Assembly: GCF_011039135.1 (NCBI RefSeq) | Contig: NZ_JAAKEJ010000005.1 | Span: forward strand, 62,001 to 126,000 | Direction: 5' to 3' | Origin: Desulfovibrio sp. ZJ209 | GTDB lineage: Bacteria; Desulfobacterota; Desulfovibrionia; Desulfovibrionales; Desulfovibrionaceae | DNA: 64,000 bases | Shown here: piece after piece, positions 1-10,579 of the stretch | How the letters are laid out: each line of letters opens with the position of its first letter | Numbering within the stretch: position 1 is the stretch's first letter | Translations under genes and position numbers: made by a program | Notes under the pieces: generated by a model | Databases searched by the model: none | What the model saw: only the letters and a program-made list of their open reading frames with translations | What the model was told of the DNA's origin: nothing

Positions 1-1709
1 GCCATGCGCGCGGCGCTCTCGATGGTGATGGCCGCCAGCCGTGCGTCATTGCCGATATAGTCGCGGCTGGTGGCGCGGGAGAGGAAACGGATGCCCGCAA
101 TATCCGAATCCACATAGGTGGGACCCATGCTGCCCGAGCCGAAGGCCCCGTCGGCCGCCCCGGAAAGGGAGGGATCCAGCCCGGGGAACACGCTTGCGGC
201 CGGCACCTGCCGCGTACCGATCATGCCGAATTGGGGCAGGCGCACCAGCTCCAGCAGGGGTGTCCCCGAGGCGAGGTTGGCGCCGTTCCAGGCGCTCGCG
301 TCCGCATAGGCGCCCGCGCCGTTGAGGACCTTGTAGGTCGCCCCGTTGACGGCGTCGGGGATATAGAGCTTCGCCCCGGAGCGGACATCGAAACTGCCGC
401 CCGAAAGGGCGCCGGCGCCATTGGCGGCCGCCGAGGCCGCGTTGACCACGAGGAGGGAACGGGGCGCAAAAATGGCGCGGCCCGGCGTCACGCCTGAGGG
501 GCGCCCCATGACGGCGCCGTCCACCACGATGCCGGGAAGCGCGGAAAGCGCCTGCGGCTTCGCCACGGCGAGGGCCGCGGTGACCGGCCCGAGGGAGCTG
601 CCGTCGGCCGCGTCGAACTGGCGCACAATCCAGTCGGCATCGGCGGTGCCGAGGCCCAGGGCCGCATTATGGCCCACAACCGCGCTCGCCCCCGTGGACT
701 CCTTGAACCGCTCCACGGCCACGCGGCTGTTGACGGCGAGCAGCGTCCCGTTTTGGAGCGTCAGGGATTCGATGCCGGCGCGCGCGTGGTCGTTGACCGC
801 AAGGCCCCGCTGCGCCACAAGCTCCCCGGCCGTGAGTTCGCCGCCGGAAACGACGGCCGGGCCGCCCACGCTCAGGCCGGCAATGGAAGATTTGCTGTTT
901 CGGAGCGTGAAGGCGTCGGTGACGATGTTGTTGTTGGCCGCTGGATCAAGCGGCCCGGTCAGGGTGAAGCTGCCGCCCTGCATGGTGACATTGTTGGCAT
1001 AGAGGCTCTGGGCCGCCAGGTTGGTGGCCACGATGTTCTGGGCCGTTATCTTGCCGCGGGGGGCCTGCAGGGTCAGCGTGGCGCCCTCGCGTTGCGTGAG
1101 GCCGTCCACCATGCGTGCGGAGATATTGCCGGAATCGCTGGTGACCACCGTATCCCCGCTCACCACCTCGAGGCCGCCATAGAGCATGATGTTGCTCCTG
1201 GCGGTGAGCACGCTGTTGTTATGCTGGTGCGGGCCGTCCGTGGGCGGGGCGGCCTGGTTGAGGAGATAATCCCAGCCGAGGGAGATGATGTTCGCGTCAA
1301 TGTGGCTGTTGTCCGTCACCATCCTGCCCGTGGCAGACGTTTGGAAGATGTTGCCCGCGCTGAGCGTGCTGTTTTCCACATACATGGGGCCCATGCGAAA
1401 ATTCTGCGCGGAGGTGATGACCGCGTTGCGGGCCAGCATGTGTACCGTCGGGCAACGGATGTCATTGGCGGTGACGCGGGCGCCCGAGACGGTGAGATTG
1501 GCCCCGGAGCCGGTGATGTCGTTATAGTCCGCATTGGCGTCAATGGTCGTGGCGCTGATGATGTTCAGGTTGCCCGCGGCCAAAGCCGGCGCCGCGCCCA
1601 TGGCAAGCGCCGGCGCGAGGAGAGTGAGCGCCGCAAGGACGCGGCAACGCGCCCGGGCCCTTGCGAGGCAGCGGATGACGGCGAGCGAAAACGCAGTGAC
1701 AGGGCCCAT
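1..1709 (-). CDS. Autotransporter-like secreted beta-helix adhesin, 5' part (runs off the left edge)
   Basis: The minus strand is open without a stop from position 1709 to the window edge, giving at least 569 residues. The ATG at 1709 follows AAAGGAG at 7 bases; an in-frame ATG at 1730 lies upstream of that ribosome binding site and is less likely. Residues 1-40 form a long Arg-rich N-terminus, a hydrophobic stretch and Ala-rich cleavage region typical of extended autotransporter signal peptides. The rest is rich in Gly, Ala, Asn, Ser and Thr with short repeated turns (for example LTLQNGTLLAVN), as expected for a right-handed beta-helix passenger. Near the window edge, motifs such as GGSFDVRSGAKLYIP resemble pre-barrel passenger segments. 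The expected outer-membrane beta-barrel would lie outside the window. Function (adhesion or biofilm) is inferred from architecture only. Confidence 0.7.
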   Translation of the reverse strand, partial: MGPVTAFSLAVIRCLARARARCRVLAALTLLAPALAMGAAPALAAGNLNIISATTIDANADYNDITGSGANLTVSGARVTANDIRCPTVHMLARNAVITSAQNFRMGPMYVENSTLSAGNIFQTSATGRMVTDNSHIDANIISLGWDYLLNQAAPPTDGPHQHNNSVLTARSNIMLYGGLEVVSGDTVVTSDSGNISARMVDGLTQREGATLTLQAPRGKITAQNIVATNLAAQSLYANNVTMQGGSFTLTGPLDPAANNNIVTDAFTLRNSKSSIAGLSVGGPAVVSGGELTAGELVAQRGLAVNDHARAGIESLTLQNGTLLAVNSRVAVERFKESTGASAVVGHNAALGLGTADADWIVRQFDAADGSSLGPVTAALAVAKPQALSALPGIVVDGAVMGRPSGVTPGRAIFAPRSLLVVNAASAAANGAGALSGGSFDVRSGAKLYIPDAVNGATYKVLNGAGAYADASAWNGANLASGTPLLELVRLPQFGMIGTRQVPAASVFPGLDPSLSGAADGAFGSGSMGPTYVDSDIAGIRFLSRATSRDYIGNDARLAAITIESAARM

Positions 1710-1886
1710 GCCAAGGCTCCTTTGCCCCATGCGGGCTGCTTTGAGAGTGGGCGCCATTGTTACCCGGCACGGGGCCGGAGTCAACGGGTCATGGCCCGCA
1801 AAACGCCTGCCCCGGCCCCGCGCGTGGCGGAACCGGGGCAACAGGGGCAAACACGGGCTTCAGGCGACTTGCCGCAGGGGCGCCCG

Positions 1887-3470
1887 TTATGGCACATCCG
1901 GGAAGAGCTGCAACTTCTCCGGCGAGGAAATGGTGACGCTGTGCTTCACGCTGGCCTTGCCGTGGCCCGGCACCTCCACGTTCCAGAACAGCATGTGCTC
2001 CTGCTCGTTCTTTTGCGCCGGCGGCTCGTCCTTCAGGGTCACGGTGACGCCCTGGTCCACGACGACCGGGGCCGGGCGCTCCAGCTTCACCATGACGGGC
2101 CGCGCGTGTCCGTTGCTCACGGTATAGGTCCACGCCCAGGTCCAGGTCTTGCTGGTGCTGATGATGCCGCTCTCGCCCTTCTTGCGGGCGTCGTCGAAGG
2201 TGCGCACGCTGACGCGCGGGTCCGCCCCGAAATAGAGCGTCGCCTCGCCCCCGCGCGGGCGGAACATGCCGGAGCCCACGCCCTGGCCGTCCACGCTGTA
2301 TTCGGCCATGCCCTCGGGCCACGCCGTGTCGCCCGCAAGGTCATACTTCGCGAGCAGCCACACGCGGCTGTCGCCCCGGCTGGGCCTGGCGAGCCATTGG
2401 AGCGGCGCCTCCCAGGCGTCCGCCGTGATCAGGAGGCGCGAACGCCCCTCGGGGAGGCCCGCCTCCGCGAGCGTCCAGCTCGCATAGACCGATGTGGTGT
2501 CGGCGGCGACACCGGCATTGGCCGGGGCCGCGTCCGCGGCGCCCTCGGCCGCCACCTTGGCGCTGCGCGCCGCATTGAGGGCCAGGGGCACGGGCCTCGG
2601 CTGGGGCCTCGGCTGCGAATCCACCACCCATTCCGGCAGGGGCGCGGGCTCGCGCGGGCCTGTGCCGCGCGTGGCCAGCGTGACCTTCGTCCCCTGCCAG
2701 TCAATGCCCGAATACTGCCAGACATCGGCCATGAGGCGCACGTCGATGACGCCGCCCTTGCCTTCCTCCGGCCGGGCGTTGAAATCATAGACAGCGCTCC
2801 ACCCGCAGTGGCGCCAGATGTAGGAATAGCGCACAAGGACCTTTTCCCCGGCCGGCACGGGCTTTTGCAGGGTCACGCGCACGAGCTCGCCAAGCCTCGC
2901 GCCGGCGGGCAGGCGCTCGATGCGCTGCCTGAGGAGCTTGACGCGCGCTTCCAGCATTTCCTTTTCCAGCGCAAGTTCCGGCACACTCTCGGCGATGAAC
3001 CGCCCGCGCTGGGCCACGTCCTGCGCGCCGGCGTTTTCCGGCGACTGCCAGAGGGCGATGGCGGCATTGACGGCCGCAAGGCGCGCGTCGAGGCGCATGC
3101 GCTCGGTGACGAGCTCTTCCCGCGCGCGGGCGAGCGCGGCGGATTCCGTGAGCTCAACAGGCTCGGTGCTCCAGCGCACGATGGTCTGCCCGGGCACGGA
3201 GAGCTGAAGGTTGTCAGCATCCGGCGGGAGCGCGAAAACAAGGGTCTTGCCCGCCTCAGGCCCGGAAGCCTCGGGCGCAAGCCGCTCCTCCACGGCAAGG
3301 CGCCCGCCCACGGGCGAGAGCAGGGCCGTGGCCGGGCTCGCCAGCGTAAAACCGGCCGCATGCGGGCGCGCAGGCGCCGCGGCGGCCACCGGCCACGCGA
3401 GGGAGAGGCAGAGCAGCGCCCCGAACAGCGCAAGGGCACCAGCGCGGGGGATCCAATGTATCTTTGCCAT
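1887..3470 (-). CDS. DUF4139 domain-containing exported protein (MuiA-like)
   Basis: A protein of 527 residues starting at the ATG at 3470, which has GGAG 6 bases upstream and is followed by a clear signal peptide (positive N-terminus, hydrophobic core, cleavage near AAAAP). A longer in-frame reading upstream lies inside ettA and has no signal peptide at its start. The first 200 residues include a predicted coiled coil (many Glu, Arg and Leu between about 90 and 170). The C-terminal part carries the pattern of the DUF4139 mucoidy-inhibitor-like family, including RYSYIWRHCGWSAVYDF and DVWQYSGIDWQG. The family lacks a firm biochemical role; it is probably periplasmic. It lies 37 bases downstream of ettA on the same strand, so co-transcription is likely. 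Confidence 0.75.
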   Translation of the reverse strand: MAKIHWIPRAGALALFGALLCLSLAWPVAAAAPARPHAAGFTLASPATALLSPVGGRLAVEERLAPEASGPEAGKTLVFALPPDADNLQLSVPGQTIVRWSTEPVELTESAALARAREELVTERMRLDARLAAVNAAIALWQSPENAGAQDVAQRGRFIAESVPELALEKEMLEARVKLLRQRIERLPAGARLGELVRVTLQKPVPAGEKVLVRYSYIWRHCGWSAVYDFNARPEEGKGGVIDVRLMADVWQYSGIDWQGTKVTLATRGTGPREPAPLPEWVVDSQPRPQPRPVPLALNAARSAKVAAEGAADAAPANAGVAADTTSVYASWTLAEAGLPEGRSRLLITADAWEAPLQWLARPSRGDSRVWLLAKYDLAGDTAWPEGMAEYSVDGQGVGSGMFRPRGGEATLYFGADPRVSVRTFDDARKKGESGIISTSKTWTWAWTYTVSNGHARPVMVKLERPAPVVVDQGVTVTLKDEPPAQKNEQEHMLFWNVEVPGHGKASVKHSVTISSPEKLQLFPDVP

Positions 3471-3507
3471 GGCAAACTCCAGCAGGGGCGCCCGAAGCGG
3501 CCCCGGT

Positions 3508-5190
3508 TCAGCGGGTGAGCCTGCGGAACTTGAGGCGGTGCGGCGTCTCGGCCTCCTTGCCGAGGCGCTTCTTCCTGTCCTCCTCATATTCCCGGAAATT
3601 GCCCTCGAAAAAGGCCACATGGGCGTCGTCCTCAAAGGCCATGATGTGCGTGGCCACGCGGTCGAGGAACCAGCGGTCGTGGCTGATGACGAGCACGCAG
3701 CCCGCGAAGTTGTCGAGCGCGTCTTCCAAGGCGCGCATGGTGTTGACATCGATGTCGTTGGTGGGCTCGTCCAGAAGGAGCACATTGGCGCCGGACTTGA
3801 GCATCCGCGCGAGGTGCAGGCGGTTGCGCTCGCCGCCGGAGAGCACGCCGGCCTTTTTCTGCTGGTCCGCGCCATGGAAGTTGAAGCGCGTGCAGTAGGC
3901 GCGGGCGTTCACCTCGCGGCCGCCCAGGCGGATGGTTTCGTGCCCGTCGCTGATGAGCTCATACACCGTCTTGTCCGGGTCCAGCGATTCGCGGCCCTGG
4001 TCCACATGGGCGAAGACCACGCTGCCGCCTACGGTGAGGCGGCCGCTGTCCGGCTTTTCCTGCCCGGTGAGCATCTTGAAGAGCGTGGTCTTGCCAGCGC
4101 CGTTGGGGCCGATGATGCCCACGATGGCCCCGGGCGGGATGACGGCGGTCACATCCTCCATGAGCAGGCGGTCGCCCATGGCCTTGGTCACCTTGTCGAG
4201 CTCGATGACGCTCTTGCCGAGGCGCGGGCCTGGCGGGATATAGATCTGCAGGTCTGGCGCGCGCTTCTCGCTCTCGTGCGAGAGCATGGCCTCATAGGCG
4301 TTGAGGCGCGCCTTGCCCTTGGCGTGGCGCCCCTTGGGCGACATGCGGATCCACTCCAGCTCGCGCGCGAGGGTCTTCTGGCGCTCGGCCTCGGCCTTTT
4401 CCTCCCCGGCGAGGCGCTTCTGCTTCTGCTCGAGCCAGGAGGAATAGTTGCCCTTCCACGGGATGCCCCGGCCGCGGTCGAGCTCGAGTATCCAGCCGGC
4501 CACATTGTCGAGGAAGTAGCGGTCATGGGTGACGGCAATGACCGTGCCCGGGAAGGTGGAAAGATAGCGCTCGAGCCAGGCCACGGATTCGGCGTCAAGG
4601 TGGTTGGTGGGCTCGTCGAGCAAAAGGATGTCCGGGTTCTGGAGCAAAAGGCGGCAGAGCGCCACGCGGCGCCGCTCGCCGCCGGAGATCTTGTTCACCG
4701 GCATGTCGCCGGGCGGGCAGCGCAGGGCGTCCATGGCCATCTCAAGGCGCGATTCCAGATCCCACACGCCGTTCGCGTCCATCTTTTCCTGCACCTCGGC
4801 CTGGCGGGCGAGGAGCGCGTCCATCTCTTCCGGCTCCATGGGCTCGGCGAACTTGGCGTTGATCTCCTCAAATTCCTTGGCGATGGCGACGAGCGGGGCC
4901 ACGCCCTCCTCCACCACCTCGCGCACGGTGCGCGTCTCGCCGGCTAGGGGCTCCTGCTCAAGGTAGCCGATAGTGTAGCCGGGCGCGAGCACGGTCTTGC
5001 CGTCAAAGGCCTCGTCCACGCCGGCCAGAATCTTGAGCAGGCTGGACTTGCCCGCGCCGTTCAAGCCGAGCACGCCGATCTTGGCGCCGTAGAAATAGGA
5101 GAGGTTGATGTCCTTCAGCACTTCCTTCTGGCCGTGCTTCTTGGACACGCGGATCATGGAATAGATGATCTTGTCCGGTTCGTTGCTCAT
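3508..5190 (-). CDS. ettA: Energy-dependent translational throttle protein EttA (ABC-F ATPase)
   Basis: A 560-residue ABC-F protein with two nucleotide-binding domains and no membrane segments. The first domain has Walker A GLNGAGKSS (42-50), signature SGGERRR (169-175) and Walker B LLLDEPTNHLD (189-199). The second has GPNGAGKTT (361-369) and signature SGGERNR (451-457). Length and the N-terminus around YSMIRVSKKHG match EttA, which binds the ribosomal E site and gates the first peptide bond according to the ATP/ADP ratio. The charged linker at about 250-320 fits the P-site tRNA interaction motif. Other ABC-F members (Uup, YheS) differ in length and linker. It precedes the DUF4139 gene on the same strand. 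Confidence 0.95.
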   Translation of the reverse strand: MSNEPDKIIYSMIRVSKKHGQKEVLKDINLSYFYGAKIGVLGLNGAGKSSLLKILAGVDEAFDGKTVLAPGYTIGYLEQEPLAGETRTVREVVEEGVAPLVAIAKEFEEINAKFAEPMEPEEMDALLARQAEVQEKMDANGVWDLESRLEMAMDALRCPPGDMPVNKISGGERRRVALCRLLLQNPDILLLDEPTNHLDAESVAWLERYLSTFPGTVIAVTHDRYFLDNVAGWILELDRGRGIPWKGNYSSWLEQKQKRLAGEEKAEAERQKTLARELEWIRMSPKGRHAKGKARLNAYEAMLSHESEKRAPDLQIYIPPGPRLGKSVIELDKVTKAMGDRLLMEDVTAVIPPGAIVGIIGPNGAGKTTLFKMLTGQEKPDSGRLTVGGSVVFAHVDQGRESLDPDKTVYELISDGHETIRLGGREVNARAYCTRFNFHGADQQKKAGVLSGGERNRLHLARMLKSGANVLLLDEPTNDIDVNTMRALEDALDNFAGCVLVISHDRWFLDRVATHIMAFEDDAHVAFFEGNFREYEEDRKKRLGKEAETPHRLKFRRLTR

Positions 5191-5290
5191 AGGCTCCTCA
5201 GGCTTTGCCGCGGCGTGAAGGCCAGGCGGCGCGGGGAACGCTACACGGAAAGGCCCGGTTTTTCAAGGCGCGTGGGCGCCCCGGGAGAGA

Positions 5291-5319
5291 CGGAAAACGC
5301 CGGGGCCGGCCCGGCGTTT
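5291..5319 (-). terminator. Rho-independent terminator after the split-Soret cytochrome gene
   Basis: On the minus strand an AAACGCCGGG stem pairs with CCCGGCGTTT around a short loop, followed by TTTTCC. It lies about 40 bases past the cytochrome stop codon and separates that gene from ettA. Confidence 0.7.
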
Positions 5320-5356
5320 CCTGATGCTGAAACGGCCCGCGCTGCGGGCGAAGTCC

Positions 5357-6196
5357 CTACGGATGGTCCTTGAACTTGTTGGAGACAGCCGGGCCGCCGC
5401 TGTGGCAGGGGGTGCAGTCCATGATGCCCTTGCCCCAGTTGGCCTCGTTGCCCTTGGTCATGTGGCATTCGCCGCAGTAAGCGACGGACTTCTGCATGGG
5501 GATGGTGCTCTTGAAGTCCTTGCCCTGCTCGATCTTGGCGTTGAGGATCTCCACGGCCTTGCGCGACACATCGGCCGTGAGGCGGCCGCAGCGCTCGCTG
5601 CGCTTCTTGCTCGTGGCCTCGATCTTGTTCTCAAAACACCACTTGGAGACCGAGAGGTGGCAGAGCACGGAATCCGAAACATTGCTCGGGATGGGCCCGG
5701 CCACGCCCTGGGCCTTGTCGCCCGGGTTGTAGATGGGCAGCGCCGTGGTCTCGTACCAGCGGAAGAGCTCGTTGACCATGGGGTTGCGCTCCTTGCGGCC
5801 CCAGAAGAGCGCGAAGGCCGCGGCCGCGCCGTAGAGCGCGCCGCAGATGGTGCCCCAGTTGGAGATGCCGCCCTTGTTGGCCTCGAGCATGGTGAAGGGG
5901 AACTGGTTGTACGGCGCGCCGTATTTCTCGCCCATGACGCCGATGATGCTGTAGAAGGTGCCGTAGCCGCAGGCATAGCCCTTGTACCAGTAGCCTTCGT
6001 AGGCCGCCACCTCGCATTCCGCGGGGTCGAGCTTGTGCGGCGTCCAGCCGAATTCGCCGTTCACCTGCGCGAAGCGCTTGTTTTCGGGCGCCGCGGGCGC
6101 CTCGGCGGCGAGGCCCGGGGCCGCCAGCCCGGCGGCGAGACCGCCCACGGCAAGGCCCCCGAGGCCGCAAAGCAGATGCCTTCTGTTACATTCCAT
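5357..6196 (-). CDS. Split-Soret type diheme cytochrome c (C_GCAxxG_C_C family)
   Basis: A 279-residue exported protein. The chosen ATG at 6196 has GGGAGGAC 5-8 bases upstream; an upstream in-frame ATG at 6247 lacks one. The N-terminus contains a twin Arg (CNRRHLLCGLGG) followed by an Ala/Gly-rich hydrophobic segment, suggesting Tat or Sec export. The body has the family-defining Cys/Gly pattern (CGYGTF, GTICGALYGAAAAF). Two CXXCH heme sites lie at the C-terminus, CGECH (241-245) and CTPCH (261-265). Split-Soret cytochromes are known from Desulfovibrio as dimeric diheme periplasmic proteins that can carry an Fe-S cluster; their physiological partner is poorly defined. The gene is monocistronic, between dnaK (divergent) and ettA. 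Confidence 0.85.
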   Translation of the reverse strand: MECNRRHLLCGLGGLAVGGLAAGLAAPGLAAEAPAAPENKRFAQVNGEFGWTPHKLDPAECEVAAYEGYWYKGYACGYGTFYSIIGVMGEKYGAPYNQFPFTMLEANKGGISNWGTICGALYGAAAAFALFWGRKERNPMVNELFRWYETTALPIYNPGDKAQGVAGPIPSNVSDSVLCHLSVSKWCFENKIEATSKKRSERCGRLTADVSRKAVEILNAKIEQGKDFKSTIPMQKSVAYCGECHMTKGNEANWGKGIMDCTPCHSGGPAVSNKFKDHP

Positions 6197-6549
6197 GACT
6201 GTCCTCCCGATTAGATACTTGCGGACGCGAGCCCGCACCCCCAGCACGAAATGTGCAAAAAATCACTAGCACTTTCTGAAACTTACGTCAAGATGGCGCC
6301 GGCTTTTCCCCCGTATCCACGGCCCGTGAACGGCAGCGGCCAGCGACAGACCGGCGCCGTTACGGTACGCGGCGCGCCTCTTGAACTATCCCGCACTTTC
6401 CGAAAAAAATTTTGCGTTTGCCACTGGACGCCGGCCCAATCATGCTTATTGTCTCCCGGTGTGGAACGCGCGGCGCCGCTTCCCCATTTTTGGCAACCGC
6501 CGCGCAAGTTTCGGTCACCCATGCAGAATTCCCCGAGGAGGAATGACAT
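6197..6549. other. Intergenic region between the cytochrome gene and dnaK
   Basis: A 353-base divergent promoter region with no convincing gene. It contains an A/T-rich tract near 6403-6413. CTTGAA at 6380-6385 resembles a sigma-32 or sigma-70 -35 element; with a 17-base spacer the -10 would be AAAAAT, a weak match. No CIRCE inverted repeat is visible. The dnaK ribosome binding site GAGGAGG lies just before 6550. Confidence 0.35.
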
Positions 6550-8469
<1,920 letters not shown>

Positions 8470-8494
8470 CCAACACACCCAAGCGGAATATCAG

Positions 8495-8526
8495 CGGGCA
8501 GCCCCGAGGGGCTGCCCGTTTTGGTT
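8495..8526 (+). terminator. Rho-independent terminator after dnaK
   Basis: An 11-base perfect stem (CGGGCAGCCCC pairing with GGGGCTGCCCG) with a tight loop, followed by TTTTGGTTT, 25 bases after the dnaK stop. The 240 bases that follow, up to the lipoprotein start, show nothing recognisable. Confidence 0.85.
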
Positions 8527-8769
8527 TAACGCCCCGAGGGCCCGCTGTTCCCAAAGCAGCAGGGAGTGCCTGTGCCGCTTCGGGAGCCGCGGCGCATTTG
8601 CAAAAGCGGCCGGCGTTCATGATGAGAACACCCCTCCGGGCTGCACGGCACCGGGCGGCTTTTATGGCGCGGAGTGCCCGCCCCACGCACCCACGACAGC
8701 TTGCCACGCCGCGCGCCGTGTATTAAAGTGCGCCGTCCACTTCCGACATTTCGTCCACAAGGAATCGCC

Positions 8770-10212
8770 ATGCCCGCCCGCGCCATGACTTCCCTGTTCC
8801 CTGCCCCTTTGCTCAAGCCCGTGGCCTTCCGGGCGCTGGCCTGTGTGCTGGCGCTTGGCCTTTGCGGCTGCCAGTTCCCGTTCGTCGGCAAGCGCGCAGT
8901 CGCGCCCGAGCCCGCAGCCCCGCCGCAGCCGGCCTGCGTGGTGCTGGCGCTCCCGGCTTCCGGCCCCTATGCGGCCATCGCAACGAAAATCAAGCGCGGT
9001 GCCGAGGCCGCACAGCAGGAGCTCACCGGCGCGGGAGCCCCCTTGCGGCTCGAGACCGTCAACACCGAAGCCCCGGACTGGCTCACCACGCTGGCGGCGC
9101 TCCCCGCCTCCTGCGCGGTGGTGGGGGGCCCCTTGCGCGACGCGGCCTACGAGCAGGCGCAGAAAGCCGGCGCCCTTGAGCAGCGGGCCTTTTTCGCCTT
9201 CGTGCCCAACCTCAAGTTCGGCGAGGAAGGCGCCCGGGCCTGGCGCTTTTTCCCGAGCCCGCAGGACCAGGTTGAGGCCCTCGTGGCCTTTGCCACGGAT
9301 GACCTTGGCATCCGCTCCTACGGCACCTTCCACCCGGGCGACGCCTATGCCACGCGCATGACCGGCATCCTCGCGCAAAACCTCGCCAAACGGCATATCC
9401 CGCTGCGCCAGGCCTCCTACAACGCGGCGGACCCGACCTCGTGGAGCGACGCCGCGCAGCCGCTCATCAATCCTGTGGTGGCCGAGGGCAGCTCGACCCC
9501 GGTGCCGCAGACGGAATTTGAAGCGCTCTTCCTGCCCGATTCCTGGAAAAACGTCGACATGATCACCCAGAGCCTGCTCTACAACGGCGAGGACCGCCTG
9601 GTGCTCCTCGGCACCACCCTCTGGGAACAGGGCCTTTCGGGCAGGCAGGTGCCTCGCGCGGAAAATTTCGCCCTGGCGGTCTTTCCCGGCGCGTGGAACG
9701 CGCAGCACGCGCCCGGCGCCCTCAAGGGCCAAGGCAATGATTTCTGGACGGCCCTCGGCTATGATTTCGTCAATTTCGCCACAGCCCTCGCCCTCGATGC
9801 GCGCCTGACCACGCCGCAGGTCACGGCCCGGGCGCAGCGCGCGGCCACCGCGGTGCGCGGCATGGCCCCCCTCACCTATGATGACGCGGGCGTGGCCCAC
9901 CAGAAGCTCTATCTCTTCCAGGTCTCGCCCTCGGGCATGAAGCCCCTCGATGCGGCGCAGTTCCGCGATACGCGCGCGGCCGTGCTCGAGCGCGCCGCCC
10001 TGCGCATGCAGGGCCTCCCCAGCGTGGACGCGCAGGGCAATCCGCTGGTCCCCGGTGCGCCCGGGGCTCCGTCAGCGCCGGCCGTCACCACCGGCGAGAC
10101 GGGGCTCCCCACCACAACGCCTGTCGCCGCGCCCGCGGCAACGCCCGGTGCGCCCGTGCTCGACACCACCCCCCGCCCCTCCTACAAGCTGCGCCTGCCC
10201 GGCAGCCGCTGA
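8770..10212 (+). CDS. Lipoprotein with type 1 periplasmic-binding fold (LppC/LpoA-like penicillin-binding protein activator)
   Basis: A 480-residue lipoprotein. The ATG at 8770 has AAGGAAT upstream; an earlier in-frame ATG at 8674 would bury the signal peptide. The lipobox LCGC places the lipidated Cys at residue 34. From about residue 55 the sequence follows the periplasmic-binding fold (VVLALPASGPYAAIATKIKRG and a later two-lobe pattern with GTFHPGDAYATRM), like the LppC/LpoA family that activates penicillin-binding proteins and like branched-chain amino-acid binding proteins. The C-terminal 60 residues are Pro/Ala/Thr-rich and probably disordered. No ABC permease is adjacent, which favours the cell-wall role over transport. 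It lies 15 bases before gatC. Confidence 0.7.
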   Translation: MPARAMTSLFPAPLLKPVAFRALACVLALGLCGCQFPFVGKRAVAPEPAAPPQPACVVLALPASGPYAAIATKIKRGAEAAQQELTGAGAPLRLETVNTEAPDWLTTLAALPASCAVVGGPLRDAAYEQAQKAGALEQRAFFAFVPNLKFGEEGARAWRFFPSPQDQVEALVAFATDDLGIRSYGTFHPGDAYATRMTGILAQNLAKRHIPLRQASYNAADPTSWSDAAQPLINPVVAEGSSTPVPQTEFEALFLPDSWKNVDMITQSLLYNGEDRLVLLGTTLWEQGLSGRQVPRAENFALAVFPGAWNAQHAPGALKGQGNDFWTALGYDFVNFATALALDARLTTPQVTARAQRAATAVRGMAPLTYDDAGVAHQKLYLFQVSPSGMKPLDAAQFRDTRAAVLERAALRMQGLPSVDAQGNPLVPGAPGAPSAPAVTTGETGLPTTTPVAAPAATPGAPVLDTTPRPSYKLRLPGSR

Positions 10213-10227
10213 TCCAGAGAGGATAGC

Positions 10228-10530
10228 ATGACACAGGAACAGCCGCGGCGCGTGAGCCGCGAAGAAGTACGCCACATGGCCGAGCTTTCCCGCCTGGCCG
10301 TGACCGAAGAGGAAGAACGCCTGTTCTCGCGCCAGTTCGGCGACATCCTGGCCCACATGGACCTGCTCTCCAGGGTGGATACGCAAGGCGTGGAGCCGCT
10401 CTACAGTCCGCTCGCCCATGCGGCCGCCACGCGCGCCGACGAAGCCCTGCGCGTGCGCACGCGCGCGGAGGTGCTCGCCAATTCGCCGGAGCCCAATACC
10501 GAATATTTCGTGGTGCCCCGCATCGTGTAG
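10228..10530 (+). CDS. gatC: Asp-tRNA(Asn)/Glu-tRNA(Gln) amidotransferase subunit GatC
   Basis: A 100-residue protein with typical GatC length and sequence, including [16 protein letters not shown] near the N-terminus and a C-terminal segment that should wrap around GatA. GatC stabilises the GatCAB complex, which converts mischarged Glu-tRNA(Gln) or Asp-tRNA(Asn) to the amide form. The start has GAGAGGAT upstream. gatA follows 49 bases downstream; gatB is not in the window and must be elsewhere. Confidence 0.92.
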   Translation: MTQEQPRRVSREEVRHMAELSRLAVTEEEERLFSRQFGDILAHMDLLSRVDTQGVEPLYSPLAHAAATRADEALRVRTRAEVLANSPEPNTEYFVVPRIV

Positions 10531-10579
10531 CATCCCCCAGCCACGCAGCATCGCGGCCCCCATGCCGCAGGACATCTCC

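Noticed and set aside
669-3518. Plus-strand open frame of 949 codons
   Set aside because: It lies opposite the autotransporter and DUF4139 genes and reads as low-complexity His/Arg/Gly-rich sequence with no domain. Long antisense frames are expected in GC-rich DNA.
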